Part shown: positions 23,296 through 31,655 of the stretch, piece by piece | How the letters are laid out: every line of letters begins with the position of its first letter | Numbering within the stretch: the stretch's first letter is position 1 | NCBI GenBank assembly: GCA_964601505.1 | Contig: CAZRNR010000020.1 | Location: 1-31,962 of the forward strand | Origin: DRWZ01 sp964601505 | Lineage (GTDB): Bacteria; Calescibacteriota; Calescibacteriia; Calescibacteriales; Calescibacteriaceae | DNA: 31,962 nucleotides | Direction: 5' to 3' | The notes under the pieces: generated by a model | Database searches by the model: none | The model's input: only the letters and a program-made list of their open reading frames with translations | Told to the model about the DNA's origin: nothing | Made by a program: the position numbers and the translations under genes

Positions 23296-25422
23296 TTAAA
23301 GTATGCTCTGAGGTGATATATCTAATGTGATTTTCACCCCATCTATGAAAAATTTGCAAGCTTTGAATAATCTTCTTAACTTCTCCGTGTCTTTTTCTCT
23401 GAGATAAAGGATAATTTTTACATTATATTTTTTCTCTATGATGTACCTTAAGGATTTTGTTGGTTTTTCATATTCAATTCCTATGCTTTTTAATTTCTCA
23501 TCAAAGGATTGAGCTACAGCCCAACATTTTTGTTCGTCTGGACTTGAAAAATTTATAACTCCTATATCTGTGAATGGTGGTAGATTGAACTCTCTCCTTT
23601 TGTCTATCTCTTCTTGGAAAAATTTTTCATAATCCATTTCAACGGCGTATTTTATGACAGGATGATCTGGTGAGTAAGTTTGGATTATACTTATATCTCT
23701 GGAATCTCGTGTTCCTATTTTTCTCCCAGATCTTCCTGCAACTTGAACGAAGAGAGAGAAAGCTCTTTCATCTGCCTTGAAGTCTGGTAATAGGAATTCT
23801 GTGTCTGCTAGTAGAACTCCTACAAGAGTGACTGAAGGGAAATCAAACCCCTTTGCTACCATTTGTGTTCCAAGAAGTATAGATGGTCTGGTCTTTAAGA
23901 AGTTATTAAGAATTTCTTTTGCTTGTTTTTCGCTTTTCACTTTATCTGAGTCCATTCTGAAAACAGGAACTTTAAATATGCTTTTCAGTTCCTCCTCTAT
24001 TCTTTCTGTGCCGAATCCTATGAGTTCAAGTTTTTCTGAACCGCATTTACTGCATACAGTTGGAACATTGTATCTTCTACCGCACCAATGGCAGACCATT
24101 TCCTCGCTCTTGTGATAAACTAAAGCTCTATCGCATTGACTACATTTGAATTTATGCCCACATGTTGTGCATATGACAGATAAAGCCCAACCCCTTCTTG
24201 TGAAAAGAAGTATTGAGTTCTCGGATGAATCTATCCTTTTTTCTATTTCATATTTAAGTTTGAGAGACAATGGAAAAGAGATGAATTCTTCCAAAGGAGT
24301 TTCCCTGAGGTCTATAATTTCTATTTTTGGAAATAACATTCCTGGTATCCTTCTTTTTATTTCAATCAGTTCTAGTTCTTTTTTTTCTTTCGCTTTGTAG
24401 TATGTCTCTACCGATGGAGTTGCTGATCCAAGTATTACTTTCGCTTTTTCTATCTCAGCTCTCATGAATGCTAATTCTCTTGCATCATAAAAAACATCGC
24501 CGGAATCTGGATTTTGCTTATAAGATGGGTCGTGTTCTTCATCTATTATTATTAGTTTTAAGTTCTGTACAGGAGAAAATAAAGCCGATCGAGCTCCAAC
24601 AGCGATGTTTGTTATACCATATCTTAAAGCAAACCAGTGTGTTATTCTCTGCTTTTTTGTTATACCCGAGTGTAGTATTGATATTTTTTCAAATCTTTCC
24701 CTTAGCCTTGAAAGCAAAAAGGTTGTGAGAGATATTTCAGGCAGAAGGAAAATAGCTCCTCCGTTGTATTTCTTTATAGCCTGTATGTATATCTCTGTTT
24801 TTCCACTCCCGGTAGCCCCATGTATTAGAACTTTTTCTGCCTTATCTAATATTTCAAGGGCTCTCTTCTGATCTTCTGTAAGTTCAATTTTCGGCTCGTT
24901 AATACTTTTAAACTCTTTCTCAACCTCTTTCAGAACTTCCTCTTTTGTTTTTATGCTCTGAGTTGGAACTATTTTTATAAATCCTTCCCTCTCTAATTTC
25001 AGAAGATTTTTAGACAGCCTTTTGGCTTTGCTAAGACTTATTTTCTTTGATTTTTTTAGGACCTGGAACAGCTTTATGTTTGGAACTCCTTCCTTTTTGC
25101 AAAGAACAACAGAAAGTTTTAGAAACTCCGGGGGGCACATTAATCTTAATGCATCCGATATTTTGCAGAAATATTTTTCTTTCATTCTGTAGCACAATTT
25201 TATCATTTCTTCCGTGAGTATCTGAAAGTCTCCATCAGGAAAATAAAAATTCTCACATATCTCCTCATGTTTCTTCACCTCTCCTACAACTATTCCTATG
25301 CTTTTGTTATTGTTTAGTTCTATTATTACCCTTTTGCCTATATCTTCTTTTTTAGATTTTATATATGCCTTCTTGCCATCGGAGCTTATCACTTGTAATA
25401 TGGTCTCATCGCTACTGGACAT
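23296..25422 (-). CDS. priA: Primosomal replication restart helicase PriA
   Basis: Restarts stalled replication forks by loading the replicative helicase. A 708-residue protein with a shortened N-terminal DNA-binding region, Walker A GATGSGKT at 202-209, DEEH at 294-297, GSATPSVETY, and the zinc-binding insert with CTTCGHKFKCSQC, then CHWCGRRY and CSKCGSEKL (eight Cys). Later helicase motifs include LLGTQMVAKGFDFP and QVAGRSGR. Overlap of the start with the end of the upstream lipoprotein gene (11 bp) suggests translational coupling. Confidence 0.97.
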   Translation of the reverse strand: MSSSDETILQVISSDGKKAYIKSKKEDIGKRVIIELNNNKSIGIVVGEVKKHEEICENFYFPDGDFQILTEEMIKLCYRMKEKYFCKISDALRLMCPPEFLKLSVVLCKKEGVPNIKLFQVLKKSKKISLSKAKRLSKNLLKLEREGFIKIVPTQSIKTKEEVLKEVEKEFKSINEPKIELTEDQKRALEILDKAEKVLIHGATGSGKTEIYIQAIKKYNGGAIFLLPEISLTTFLLSRLRERFEKISILHSGITKKQRITHWFALRYGITNIAVGARSALFSPVQNLKLIIIDEEHDPSYKQNPDSGDVFYDARELAFMRAEIEKAKVILGSATPSVETYYKAKEKKELELIEIKRRIPGMLFPKIEIIDLRETPLEEFISFPLSLKLKYEIEKRIDSSENSILLFTRRGWALSVICTTCGHKFKCSQCDRALVYHKSEEMVCHWCGRRYNVPTVCSKCGSEKLELIGFGTERIEEELKSIFKVPVFRMDSDKVKSEKQAKEILNNFLKTRPSILLGTQMVAKGFDFPSVTLVGVLLADTEFLLPDFKADERAFSLFVQVAGRSGRKIGTRDSRDISIIQTYSPDHPVIKYAVEMDYEKFFQEEIDKRREFNLPPFTDIGVINFSSPDEQKCWAVAQSFDEKLKSIGIEYEKPTKSLRYIIEKKYNVKIILYLREKDTEKLRRLFKACKFFIDGVKITLDISPQSIL

Positions 25423-27091
25423 ATCTGAATGATTTTGTGTAAGATATTATCGTATTTCCTGAAAATGCTATGTACTTAAAAGAAATTTCTCTTATTTTGA
25501 TTTTGGGAACTGAACCGATTGCTTCAAACAAGACTTCTTTGTTATCAAATAGGTTCGGCAAAACCGATTTGTTCCTTTTATCAAGGTTGTATATCTTCCA
25601 GAAGACCTGATACTTATTTGCGTCGTCTGTCCCATATATCTCAACATAGCTTGATATGCAATCCCTTGATATATACTTACCTTTAAGATCTTCTATTAAG
25701 CATTCGCTTTGCGGATTTATTGAGAGATCATCTATTGGTAGATTTTGTGGCATAAGTAAAAATAAAAATATCTTATCTCCGGAAATTTCTGCATCAAAAG
25801 AAAAATTTTCACTATTTAGATAAATCAGTTTGTGATACACAAAAGGTTTTTCAGAGATTTCATACCTCTCAAATGTCTCTGAAATTTCTGTGTTTTCATT
25901 TAATTTCTGTTTCTTTTCCATGTAAGTCTTTACATAGTATGAATCTGAAATGAGGTTCTTGGGTATTCTTATTTTTAAGTTGCGTCTCTCTTTTGATACT
26001 TTCTCCTTGTATAGAAGGTAACTTCCTGCCTGATTTTTGGGATAGAGTTCAAAAAAAACTTCCTCTGTCAAGCCTTCGGGAAAAACGAAGTTTATTGTTG
26101 TTTCTATGTCATCTTCTGATGGGGGTAGAATATCCATGAAAGAGGTTGTTTGGGTTATGTTCTCAAGTTTTCCAAAGTATATGTTATCTCCGGACTTTCC
26201 TATAAAGTTGATTTTGAATTGATTATCAACATTTGCTAGAAAGATTGGTATTAATATTTGGTTCTGGGTGATTTCAAGCTGGTATGATGTCTTCCTTTCA
26301 GATAGCTTTTGTATCGATGAAAGATTTATATCGGGAATTATAGGGAGAAGAGGAGGGGTTATAAAATCTATATCTCTTATTGAGCTTGGTGGGCTTAATA
26401 TAACCTCTGTCATGCCGTTGGGAGTTGTTATATTTTCTGGGAAATTTAGTATGACATCTGATATTTTATAGTTGTTAAGAGTGTAAAATCGTATTTCGTC
26501 GAATATCAGGAATGGTATATTTGATAGGTTTTTTGTGGATAGATAAGATGAAAGTAATATAATATTATTTTTCACTATACCTTTGGTTTCACCTTTAAAG
26601 ATAGATCCCAATGCTGTGTTAAAAATTTCATAGATTAGAGCATTCTGACCTATGCCTGAGACCAAAGTGATGTCAGCTATGGTTGTTTTTTCGGGGAATG
26701 ATACTAAATCTTGGGTCCTACCAGGGATTCCTGTGTATTTTGATGATATTTCTCCATTTTGTTTATGTAATAATGATATCGTTTTTATCAAGTATTCCTC
26801 TTGAGATACGTTTATCCTCCCACCCTCTATTGGAGCTATTGATATGTTTCCATCACCATAGATTATTAGAGCTATGTTCTCAGTAAGTTGAAGATATGAG
26901 GTCCCGCAACTTATGTTTAAAGATATCTTACCAGATTCATCTTGGAAAGGTGTAGCTTGTATGTTTTGGATTGAAGGACATACTGCAAAGGAAAAATTTA
27001 CATCTAATGCGTTCTGTTTGCTATTGCTACATGAAGCTGTAAGTATGAAGGCGATGAATACTATAATGATAGAAAGTTTTACGCTAACCAT
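25412..27091 (-). CDS. Predicted lipoprotein of unknown function
   Basis: A ~559-residue secreted protein. From the ATG at 27091 it begins with a signal sequence of about 20 residues ending in lipobox LTASC, so the mature protein should be lipid-anchored at its first Cys. An in-frame TTG at 27121 would add ten residues and give an odd charged lead, so I prefer 27091. The rest is predicted beta-rich with no motif I recognise, few cysteines, and many Ile/Asn/Ser. It overlaps priA by 11 bp; a shared function is not implied. A 16-bp near-palindrome at 27173-27188 lies upstream and might be an operator. Confidence 0.8.
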   Translation of the reverse strand: MVSVKLSIIIVFIAFILTASCSNSKQNALDVNFSFAVCPSIQNIQATPFQDESGKISLNISCGTSYLQLTENIALIIYGDGNISIAPIEGGRINVSQEEYLIKTISLLHKQNGEISSKYTGIPGRTQDLVSFPEKTTIADITLVSGIGQNALIYEIFNTALGSIFKGETKGIVKNNIILLSSYLSTKNLSNIPFLIFDEIRFYTLNNYKISDVILNFPENITTPNGMTEVILSPPSSIRDIDFITPPLLPIIPDINLSSIQKLSERKTSYQLEITQNQILIPIFLANVDNQFKINFIGKSGDNIYFGKLENITQTTSFMDILPPSEDDIETTINFVFPEGLTEEVFFELYPKNQAGSYLLYKEKVSKERRNLKIRIPKNLISDSYYVKTYMEKKQKLNENTEISETFERYEISEKPFVYHKLIYLNSENFSFDAEISGDKIFLFLLMPQNLPIDDLSINPQSECLIEDLKGKYISRDCISSYVEIYGTDDANKYQVFWKIYNLDKRNKSVLPNLFDNKEVLFEAIGSVPKIKIREISFKYIAFSGNTIISYTKSFRYVQ

Positions 27092-27289
27092 TATAATTAA
27101 TTTTAATTTATCTTCACGCAAGGTTAAGTTTAGAATTTTTAGGAAAGTATATCTTTGGGAGTACGGAAGATACTGGTAGATTTACCAGAGATGATTTTTG
27201 AACAATTTCAAAAGAGATAGAATATCAAAATTTCAATGAAGCGGAAGGACATTTTTACATTTGTTAAGTTGGAAATTTTAACATAAATT

Positions 27290-27490
27290 TAGCAAGAAGT
27301 CTCCATCCTCTATAGGGTGGAGATGAATTGCAAAAACTTGAGTCAGTCTCGGATTACAATTATATGTAACTTTGATAACCAAAGGGTTTTCAAGGATGGT
27401 AAGGCAAGGACGTCCTGAACTGTGGAGATGTGAATAACCTCTATGAATCAGGAAGCTCCATCTTCTATAAGATAGATGTAGTTCACTTTA
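27290..27490 (+). mobile_element. Right-end relic of an IS200/IS605 (TnpB) element with end hairpins
   Basis: One plus-strand frame reads KDGKARTS, stop, TVEM, stop, ITSMNQEAPSSIR, stop. This matches the usual TnpB C terminus (GxARTSxTVE...MNQEAPS), broken by two internal stops. Just after it comes the GGAAGCTCC-hairpin-GTAGTTCAC arrangement typical of IS605-group right ends (27451-27486). A second hairpin, TCTCCATCC/GGGTGGAGA with loop TCTATA (27300-27323), lies upstream. Most of tnpB and the left end are gone. In intact elements this end also encodes the 3' part of the guide (omega) RNA, so an RNA fragment may remain. Confidence 0.7.
27300..27323. repeat. Stem-loop of the IS200/IS605 relic
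   Basis: Nine-base-pair stem with one G.T pair (TCTCCATCC with GGGTGGAGA) and a 6-base loop. Subterminal hairpins of this sort are the TnpA recognition structures of IS200/IS605 elements and can also be part of the omega RNA scaffold. Confidence 0.65.
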
Positions 27491-27612
27491 ATATTGAGTC
27501 GTAATTGTCGTTTTTGCAATTCTGCGGTAGGTAGCATGAATGATTTCAAAATACTTCTTGAAACATCTGAAAAACCGCAAATTTTTAAATGATATTTTTA
27601 TTTTTATTACCT

Positions 27613-27861
27613 ATGGAATCAAAAAAAGATGTTCTTAAGTTCAAGGGAAAAGTTGTGGAAGTAAATAGGGGCTTTTTTAAGGTTCATCTTGAAACAGGTA
27701 AGGTTATACTGGCGTATCCATCTGGTGCTATGAAGAAAAACTTCATAAAGATAGGTGCCGGTGATATAGTTGAGGTTGAGATTTCTCCTTACGATCTTGA
27801 AAAAGGAAGAATAGTCTGGAGATACAAGACAAAAGAAGAAATGGAGAAAAAGGAAGGCTGA
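27613..27861 (+). CDS. infA: Translation initiation factor IF-1
   Basis: S1/OB-fold protein that binds the 30S A site during initiation. From the ATG at 27613 it is 82 residues: KFKGKVVEVNRGFFKVHLETGKVILAYPSGAMKKNFIKI, then GAGDIVEVEISPYDLEKGRIVWRY, a full match to the IF-1 pattern, plus a ten-residue charged tail beyond the usual 72. The in-frame ATG at 27589 would add eight hydrophobic residues not seen in the family. It lies apart from ribosomal protein genes, its common neighbours, and instead leads the surface genes that follow (2 bp to the next ATG). No Shine-Dalgarno is clear. Confidence 0.93.
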   Translation: MESKKDVLKFKGKVVEVNRGFFKVHLETGKVILAYPSGAMKKNFIKIGAGDIVEVEISPYDLEKGRIVWRYKTKEEMEKKEG

Positions 27862-27863
27862 AA

Positions 27864-29225
27864 ATGTTCTATGTTCTCTTGTTTTATTTTATCTCACAAG
27901 TATTTGAAATAAGGTCTAATATTTCTTTTTTCTCAGGAAATTCAAAAAGGACATTGGGTTTGCAAGATCAGATATTGTATCCAGCTTATGAAGGTTTTTT
28001 TCTATCAAGGGGAATGAATTTAAACAACTCTGTTTTCTTCGCTTTTGTTTTAGATTCAGACGTTTCTGCAAAAATTGTTGCTGAACCTTTTTTTTCTTAT
28101 CCTCGCCAAGAAGAGCCAATTTACTTGCATCGATTTTCATCTTCATTAGGTTATAAGTTTTTTTTCATAGAGGGTGGAAAAGATACTATATCTTTGGGCC
28201 CAGGGGTGCATAACTCTTTACTCCTTTCGCGTAACATAAGGCCTCAGAACTTTTTTGCACCGAAAATAAAGGATTTGGAGTTGCCATGTATAGGTAATTT
28301 TTGCCTTGGTGCTTTAAGTTTTACAACAGGTTTTATCTTTGCAGATGATGATAGCTATAAGTTTCCAGATCCAACTTTCTGGATTATGAGCTTTAGCTGG
28401 GATATTTGGGCGCTCAGACTTGGAGCTTCAAGAATAATTGGATTTGGTGGAAAGGGGGGATGGAAACCCAAAAACTTGAAAGATTACTTTGATCTATTTA
28501 CAGCAAAGTATGAAAATGCTATTGGAGTATGCGATTGGATACAAGATGAACAAGAAAAGAAAAGATGCTATGATTACTGGTCATCTCGGGATACAAATCA
28601 AGTTGCGGAGGTTTTTGGTGTGGTTAAGTTTTCTGAAATAATGAAGAATTTTGGAGTTGAACTTTTTGAAGATCTTTCTGGATATTTTGAATATGGCGGA
28701 GATGATATAGTTGCTTGCTGGCAAGTGGAAGATAAGAGAATAAAAAGCTGTTTTCCATCACCTTTTGGCTTTACTGATGCTGGTTGGGTTGTTGGACTTC
28801 AGGGTATTACCAGGAATGATTGGCTTTTTCAAATAGAGTACACATGGTTCAACAAAATGAGAAAGTTTTATGCCCACTCAAATTATCCTATGATTGTTAA
28901 TGGAAAGTATCTTGGTGCCCATAACGGTCCGCTCTCTGATGATATTTGGATAAAGGTTGCAAAAAATCTCTATGGTTTGTATGTCGGAGGAGTTTTTCAC
29001 TTCACTTCAAGATGGTCTGGACTCTATCAAATTCAGGAGAAAACATATGAGTTTGGTCCAAGAATATCTTTTGATTTTGATGGCGATTCCAAGACATTGG
29101 GTTTTTCTCCTACTATCTACATAGTGAAAAATCCAGATTCGGGTGATAATCCTTTTGAACCGAATTTCAGAATCGGAACATTCGTTGATTTCTCAATATC
29201 TTTTGTCTTCATATCGAGGTTCTGA
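27864..29225 (+). CDS. Capsule assembly Wzi-like outer-membrane protein
   Basis: A 453-residue protein with a short hydrophobic N terminus that may be a signal sequence (about residues 1-14) and alternating hydrophobic strands typical of a beta-barrel, ending in the Phe (FISRF) that outer-membrane barrels usually carry. Around residues 100-125 GGKDTISLGPGVHNSLLLSRN resembles the Wzi signature (GRxxxxWGPGxxxSLxLSxN), and YLGAHNGPLSDD near 345 resembles the second Wzi stretch. In capsule producers Wzi-type proteins hold surface polysaccharide. It starts 2 bp after infA. Wzi assignment is by motif resemblance, not proven. Confidence 0.7.
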   Translation: MFYVLLFYFISQVFEIRSNISFFSGNSKRTLGLQDQILYPAYEGFFLSRGMNLNNSVFFAFVLDSDVSAKIVAEPFFSYPRQEEPIYLHRFSSSLGYKFFFIEGGKDTISLGPGVHNSLLLSRNIRPQNFFAPKIKDLELPCIGNFCLGALSFTTGFIFADDDSYKFPDPTFWIMSFSWDIWALRLGASRIIGFGGKGGWKPKNLKDYFDLFTAKYENAIGVCDWIQDEQEKKRCYDYWSSRDTNQVAEVFGVVKFSEIMKNFGVELFEDLSGYFEYGGDDIVACWQVEDKRIKSCFPSPFGFTDAGWVVGLQGITRNDWLFQIEYTWFNKMRKFYAHSNYPMIVNGKYLGAHNGPLSDDIWIKVAKNLYGLYVGGVFHFTSRWSGLYQIQEKTYEFGPRISFDFDGDSKTLGFSPTIYIVKNPDSGDNPFEPNFRIGTFVDFSISFVFISRF

Positions 29226-29271
29226 AAATCAGTGTTATCTTGAAAAAATTAATTAATTAAATTTATGTTAT

Positions 29272-30282
29272 ATGGGTAATAGGATTTCTATCCCGTTGTT
29301 TCTCGGTGTTCTTCTTTTGTTTTCTTGTTCTCAAGGGGTGAAGAAAAAAGTTCTATCGGAGGAGGACTGGTATGCACCGTTTCAAGGGGCATTGCTATGG
29401 AAAGATTATATAAGATCTTCTGCTCAAAGGATAAACTTTGGTGAAGAAGGAAATGATGGAATGATTAAGATAATGGTCCATAGTCCAAAGAGGATTACAA
29501 ATATAACTATAGGAGAGATAGAGTATCAGATACCGGATAAGTGGGAGGGTTATATTATAAGAGTTGATTTTGCAAAGGTGGATGATTCGGCGTCTTTAAT
29601 TGGTTTTAATCTTATGTATTGTATTGTAGGTGAGGTGTGCAAACCTGCTGAAAAAATAAAGTCAGAACCTCAAGCAGAATATTTTTTTACAATAACAGCC
29701 GGATTGAAACCTATATTTATAATATATCAGGTTGTTGGAGGGGGTTGTTCGCTATTCGGGTGTAGTCAGGGTTATTTTGATCTCAAATTCTATTTGTGCC
29801 ATAGCGAGCTTGATCACTTAGCTTGCAAATCAGATGAACTCTCTTATAGACCCCCTAACCCGGTGTTGCAATATGATACTATATCTGATGGCGATTTAAG
29901 TGTGGGAACTGAAGTTTATCTTGAAGATCTTACTATTCAAGTGAAATCTATAAAAGAGGTAGATTTCGGTTACCAAACATGGGTTATGGAACCAGATAAT
30001 GTCAGAAAATATGCTATTTTTTCTGATTTAATTTATGAATTAGAAGTTTCTCTTAATGGTAAAGCTCATATACTCAAATCTCAAATAAAAGATTTTCCAG
30101 CTTTGAGAATTTATGGCTGCGGAATATTAGCCGGAGAAATGAAGTGTTGGTGGGGCTTTGGAGAGGTTGAAATTTCAGGAAGTGATCACGAGGAGAAAGT
30201 GGTTCAAAATTTACAGGCTAAGTTTTTTGTCCCAGCAGCTTCTGAGATAAAAAGAATAGCGGTTCAAAAGCTCTATCAATGA
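29272..30282 (+). CDS. Predicted lipoprotein of unknown function in the surface-polysaccharide gene set
   Basis: A 336-residue protein with a signal sequence ending in lipobox LLFSC near residue 19, so lipid-anchored. The body contains about eight cysteines in addition to the lipid Cys, several in CSLFGCSQG and ACKSDELSY-like contexts, which could form disulfides outside the cytoplasm. I do not recognise the family. It lies 46 bp after the Wzi-like gene and its stop overlaps the start of the glycosyltransferase (ATGA), so it is probably part of the same surface-glycan operon. Confidence 0.75.
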   Translation: MGNRISIPLFLGVLLLFSCSQGVKKKVLSEEDWYAPFQGALLWKDYIRSSAQRINFGEEGNDGMIKIMVHSPKRITNITIGEIEYQIPDKWEGYIIRVDFAKVDDSASLIGFNLMYCIVGEVCKPAEKIKSEPQAEYFFTITAGLKPIFIIYQVVGGGCSLFGCSQGYFDLKFYLCHSELDHLACKSDELSYRPPNPVLQYDTISDGDLSVGTEVYLEDLTIQVKSIKEVDFGYQTWVMEPDNVRKYAIFSDLIYELEVSLNGKAHILKSQIKDFPALRIYGCGILAGEMKCWWGFGEVEISGSDHEEKVVQNLQAKFFVPAASEIKRIAVQKLYQ

Positions 30283-31064
30283 TCTTTGCTGTTATACCAA
30301 CTGTAAGACGAACTGTTTTTAATGTTATAGAAAATCTCTTTGAACAGAGCTTATCTCCTTCAAGAGTTGTAGTTGTAGATAACTCTCTTTCTCTTGGGGA
30401 TGAGATCAAAAGAACTTTCAAACAAGTTGATGTTATAACTCCCGCAGAAAACATAGGTAGTGCTGGTGGATATGCTGTTGGCATGTCAAAGTGCCTTGAT
30501 TATCCAGATTGCCGATATATCTTTACATCAGATGACGATGTTCTTTATGAAAGAGATGCTATCAAAGAACTATATAAGGGTATTCAAGAACTCAAAAATG
30601 CTGGTGCTGTAAGATGTTCATGGATTGGTTATGATGGAGAAACTAAACAGGTAAGAACTTCTGTCTGGACTGGTGTTCTTATTAGTAGAGATGTTGTAGA
30701 AGTTATAGGATTACCTAAAAGGGAACTTTTCTTGTATGGAGACGATGTTGAATATTTTTTGCGTATGAGTAAAAATAACTTCAATCTATACATAGTTAAG
30801 CAAGCTAGGTATCTTAAGCGAAGAAGAGACTATAGGACACAAAAAGGATTTTACTCAAGTCCATCAAGGCTTTACTATGCTTTCAGGAATGAGATATATA
30901 TAGGTATGAATTATGATAAATCTATGATCTTGAAGTCTTTCGGATATTTCCTGAAAAATGTTGTATTTATGGATTTGAAATCCATTAAAGCATCTCTGGA
31001 GGGTATAAAGGATGGCCTTATTGGAAAGCTTGGGAAAAATCAGAAGTATCTTGATTTTTATTAG
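30279..31064 (+). CDS. Family 2 glycosyltransferase
   Basis: A 261-residue GT-A enzyme. N-terminal nucleotide-sugar region AVIPTVRRTVFNVIENLF and VVVDNS, then ENIGSAGGYAVGM at 58-70, DDD metal site at 85-87 (TSDDDVLYE), and WTGVLISRDVVEVIGLPKRELFLYGDDVEYFLR, the acceptor-site segment shared with rhamnosyl- and galactofuranosyltransferase-like members. Sugar and acceptor are unknown. It overlaps the lipoprotein gene by 4 bp and probably adds a sugar to the surface glycan handled by the Wzi-like protein and the ligase. Confidence 0.9.
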   Translation: MIFAVIPTVRRTVFNVIENLFEQSLSPSRVVVVDNSLSLGDEIKRTFKQVDVITPAENIGSAGGYAVGMSKCLDYPDCRYIFTSDDDVLYERDAIKELYKGIQELKNAGAVRCSWIGYDGETKQVRTSVWTGVLISRDVVEVIGLPKRELFLYGDDVEYFLRMSKNNFNLYIVKQARYLKRRRDYRTQKGFYSSPSRLYYAFRNEIYIGMNYDKSMILKSFGYFLKNVVFMDLKSIKASLEGIKDGLIGKLGKNQKYLDFY

Positions 31065-31202
31065 TTTTTGTACTGTTAGGATCAGCAGAAAATAAGGAAT
31101 GATAAATCACATTAATTAGAGCAATCAAAATAAAATAAATACTCATTAATTGAATGGAATTTTTTTGAATTTTGTATCGGAATTTTTCTGTCTTTTTTAC
31201 TT

Positions 31203-31230
31203 AATTTGCAATTAAATTTAATTGTAAATT
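31203..31230. promoter_or_regulatory. 28-bp near-perfect palindrome upstream of the sulfur-carrier gene
   Basis: AATTTGCAATTAAA (31203-31216) and TTTAATTGTAAATT (31217-31230) are inverted copies with one mismatch and no spacer. It ends 26 bp before the ATG, next to the Shine-Dalgarno, a good place for a dimeric repressor or an mRNA hairpin controlling the CysO/MoaD-like gene. Confidence 0.5.
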
Positions 31231-31238
31231 TTTGTGGT

Positions 31239-31248
31239 AAAGGGAGGG
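31239..31248 (+). promoter_or_regulatory. Shine-Dalgarno that fixes the sulfur-carrier start
   Basis: AAAGGGAGGG lies 8 bp before the ATG at 31257. An in-frame ATG at 31206 lies upstream of it, inside the palindrome, and would add 17 residues not seen in the family, so 31257 is the start. Confidence 0.75.
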
Positions 31249-31256
31249 AAATAGCT

Positions 31257-31535
31257 ATGCCAAAGGTAAAGATTCCTGGACCTTTGAGGAAACTAGTTGG
31301 AAATAAGGATGAGCTTTTTATTGAGGGTAAAACACTAAGAGAAGTTGTAGAGAAACTTGGCGAGATCAATCCTGAGATAAAAAATAGGATCCTTGACGAA
31401 AACGGTGATGTAAGAAGGTTTATAAATGTTTATGTAAATAACGAAGATATAAGATTTATCAAGGGTATAGACACTGAGGTCAAAGATAGCGATGAGATAA
31501 GTATAATACCTGCTATTGCCGGTGGTTTGGTGTAA
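31257..31535 (+). CDS. CysO/MoaD/ThiS-family sulfur-carrier protein
   Basis: A 92-residue beta-grasp (ubiquitin-like) protein. LREVVEKLGEINPEIKNRI and RRFINVYVNNEDIRF followed by DSDEISIIPAIAGG are very close to the CysO pattern (RFVNVYVNDEDIRF...DGDxVxILPAVAGG). Such proteins are thiocarboxylated at the terminal Gly by an E1-like enzyme and donate sulfur for cysteine or cofactor synthesis. Here Leu-Val follow the Gly-Gly, so a peptidase would have to expose the diglycine, as reported for QbsE, or the protein acts otherwise. No E1-like, CysM or Mec/JAMM gene is in the window; sat lies 14 kb away. Strong Shine-Dalgarno and a palindrome precede it. Confidence 0.9.
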   Translation: MPKVKIPGPLRKLVGNKDELFIEGKTLREVVEKLGEINPEIKNRILDENGDVRRFINVYVNNEDIRFIKGIDTEVKDSDEISIIPAIAGGLV

Positions 31536-31655
31536 TTTTCATGGATTTTGTTTAAATATCTGGGATTAGAATTTAACTCTACTCTGTTGAGAGCTTATAA
31601 AATTTTTAGGATCAATTCAGAAAAAACTTTTGATAAAAATAAGTGCTGAAAAAAT

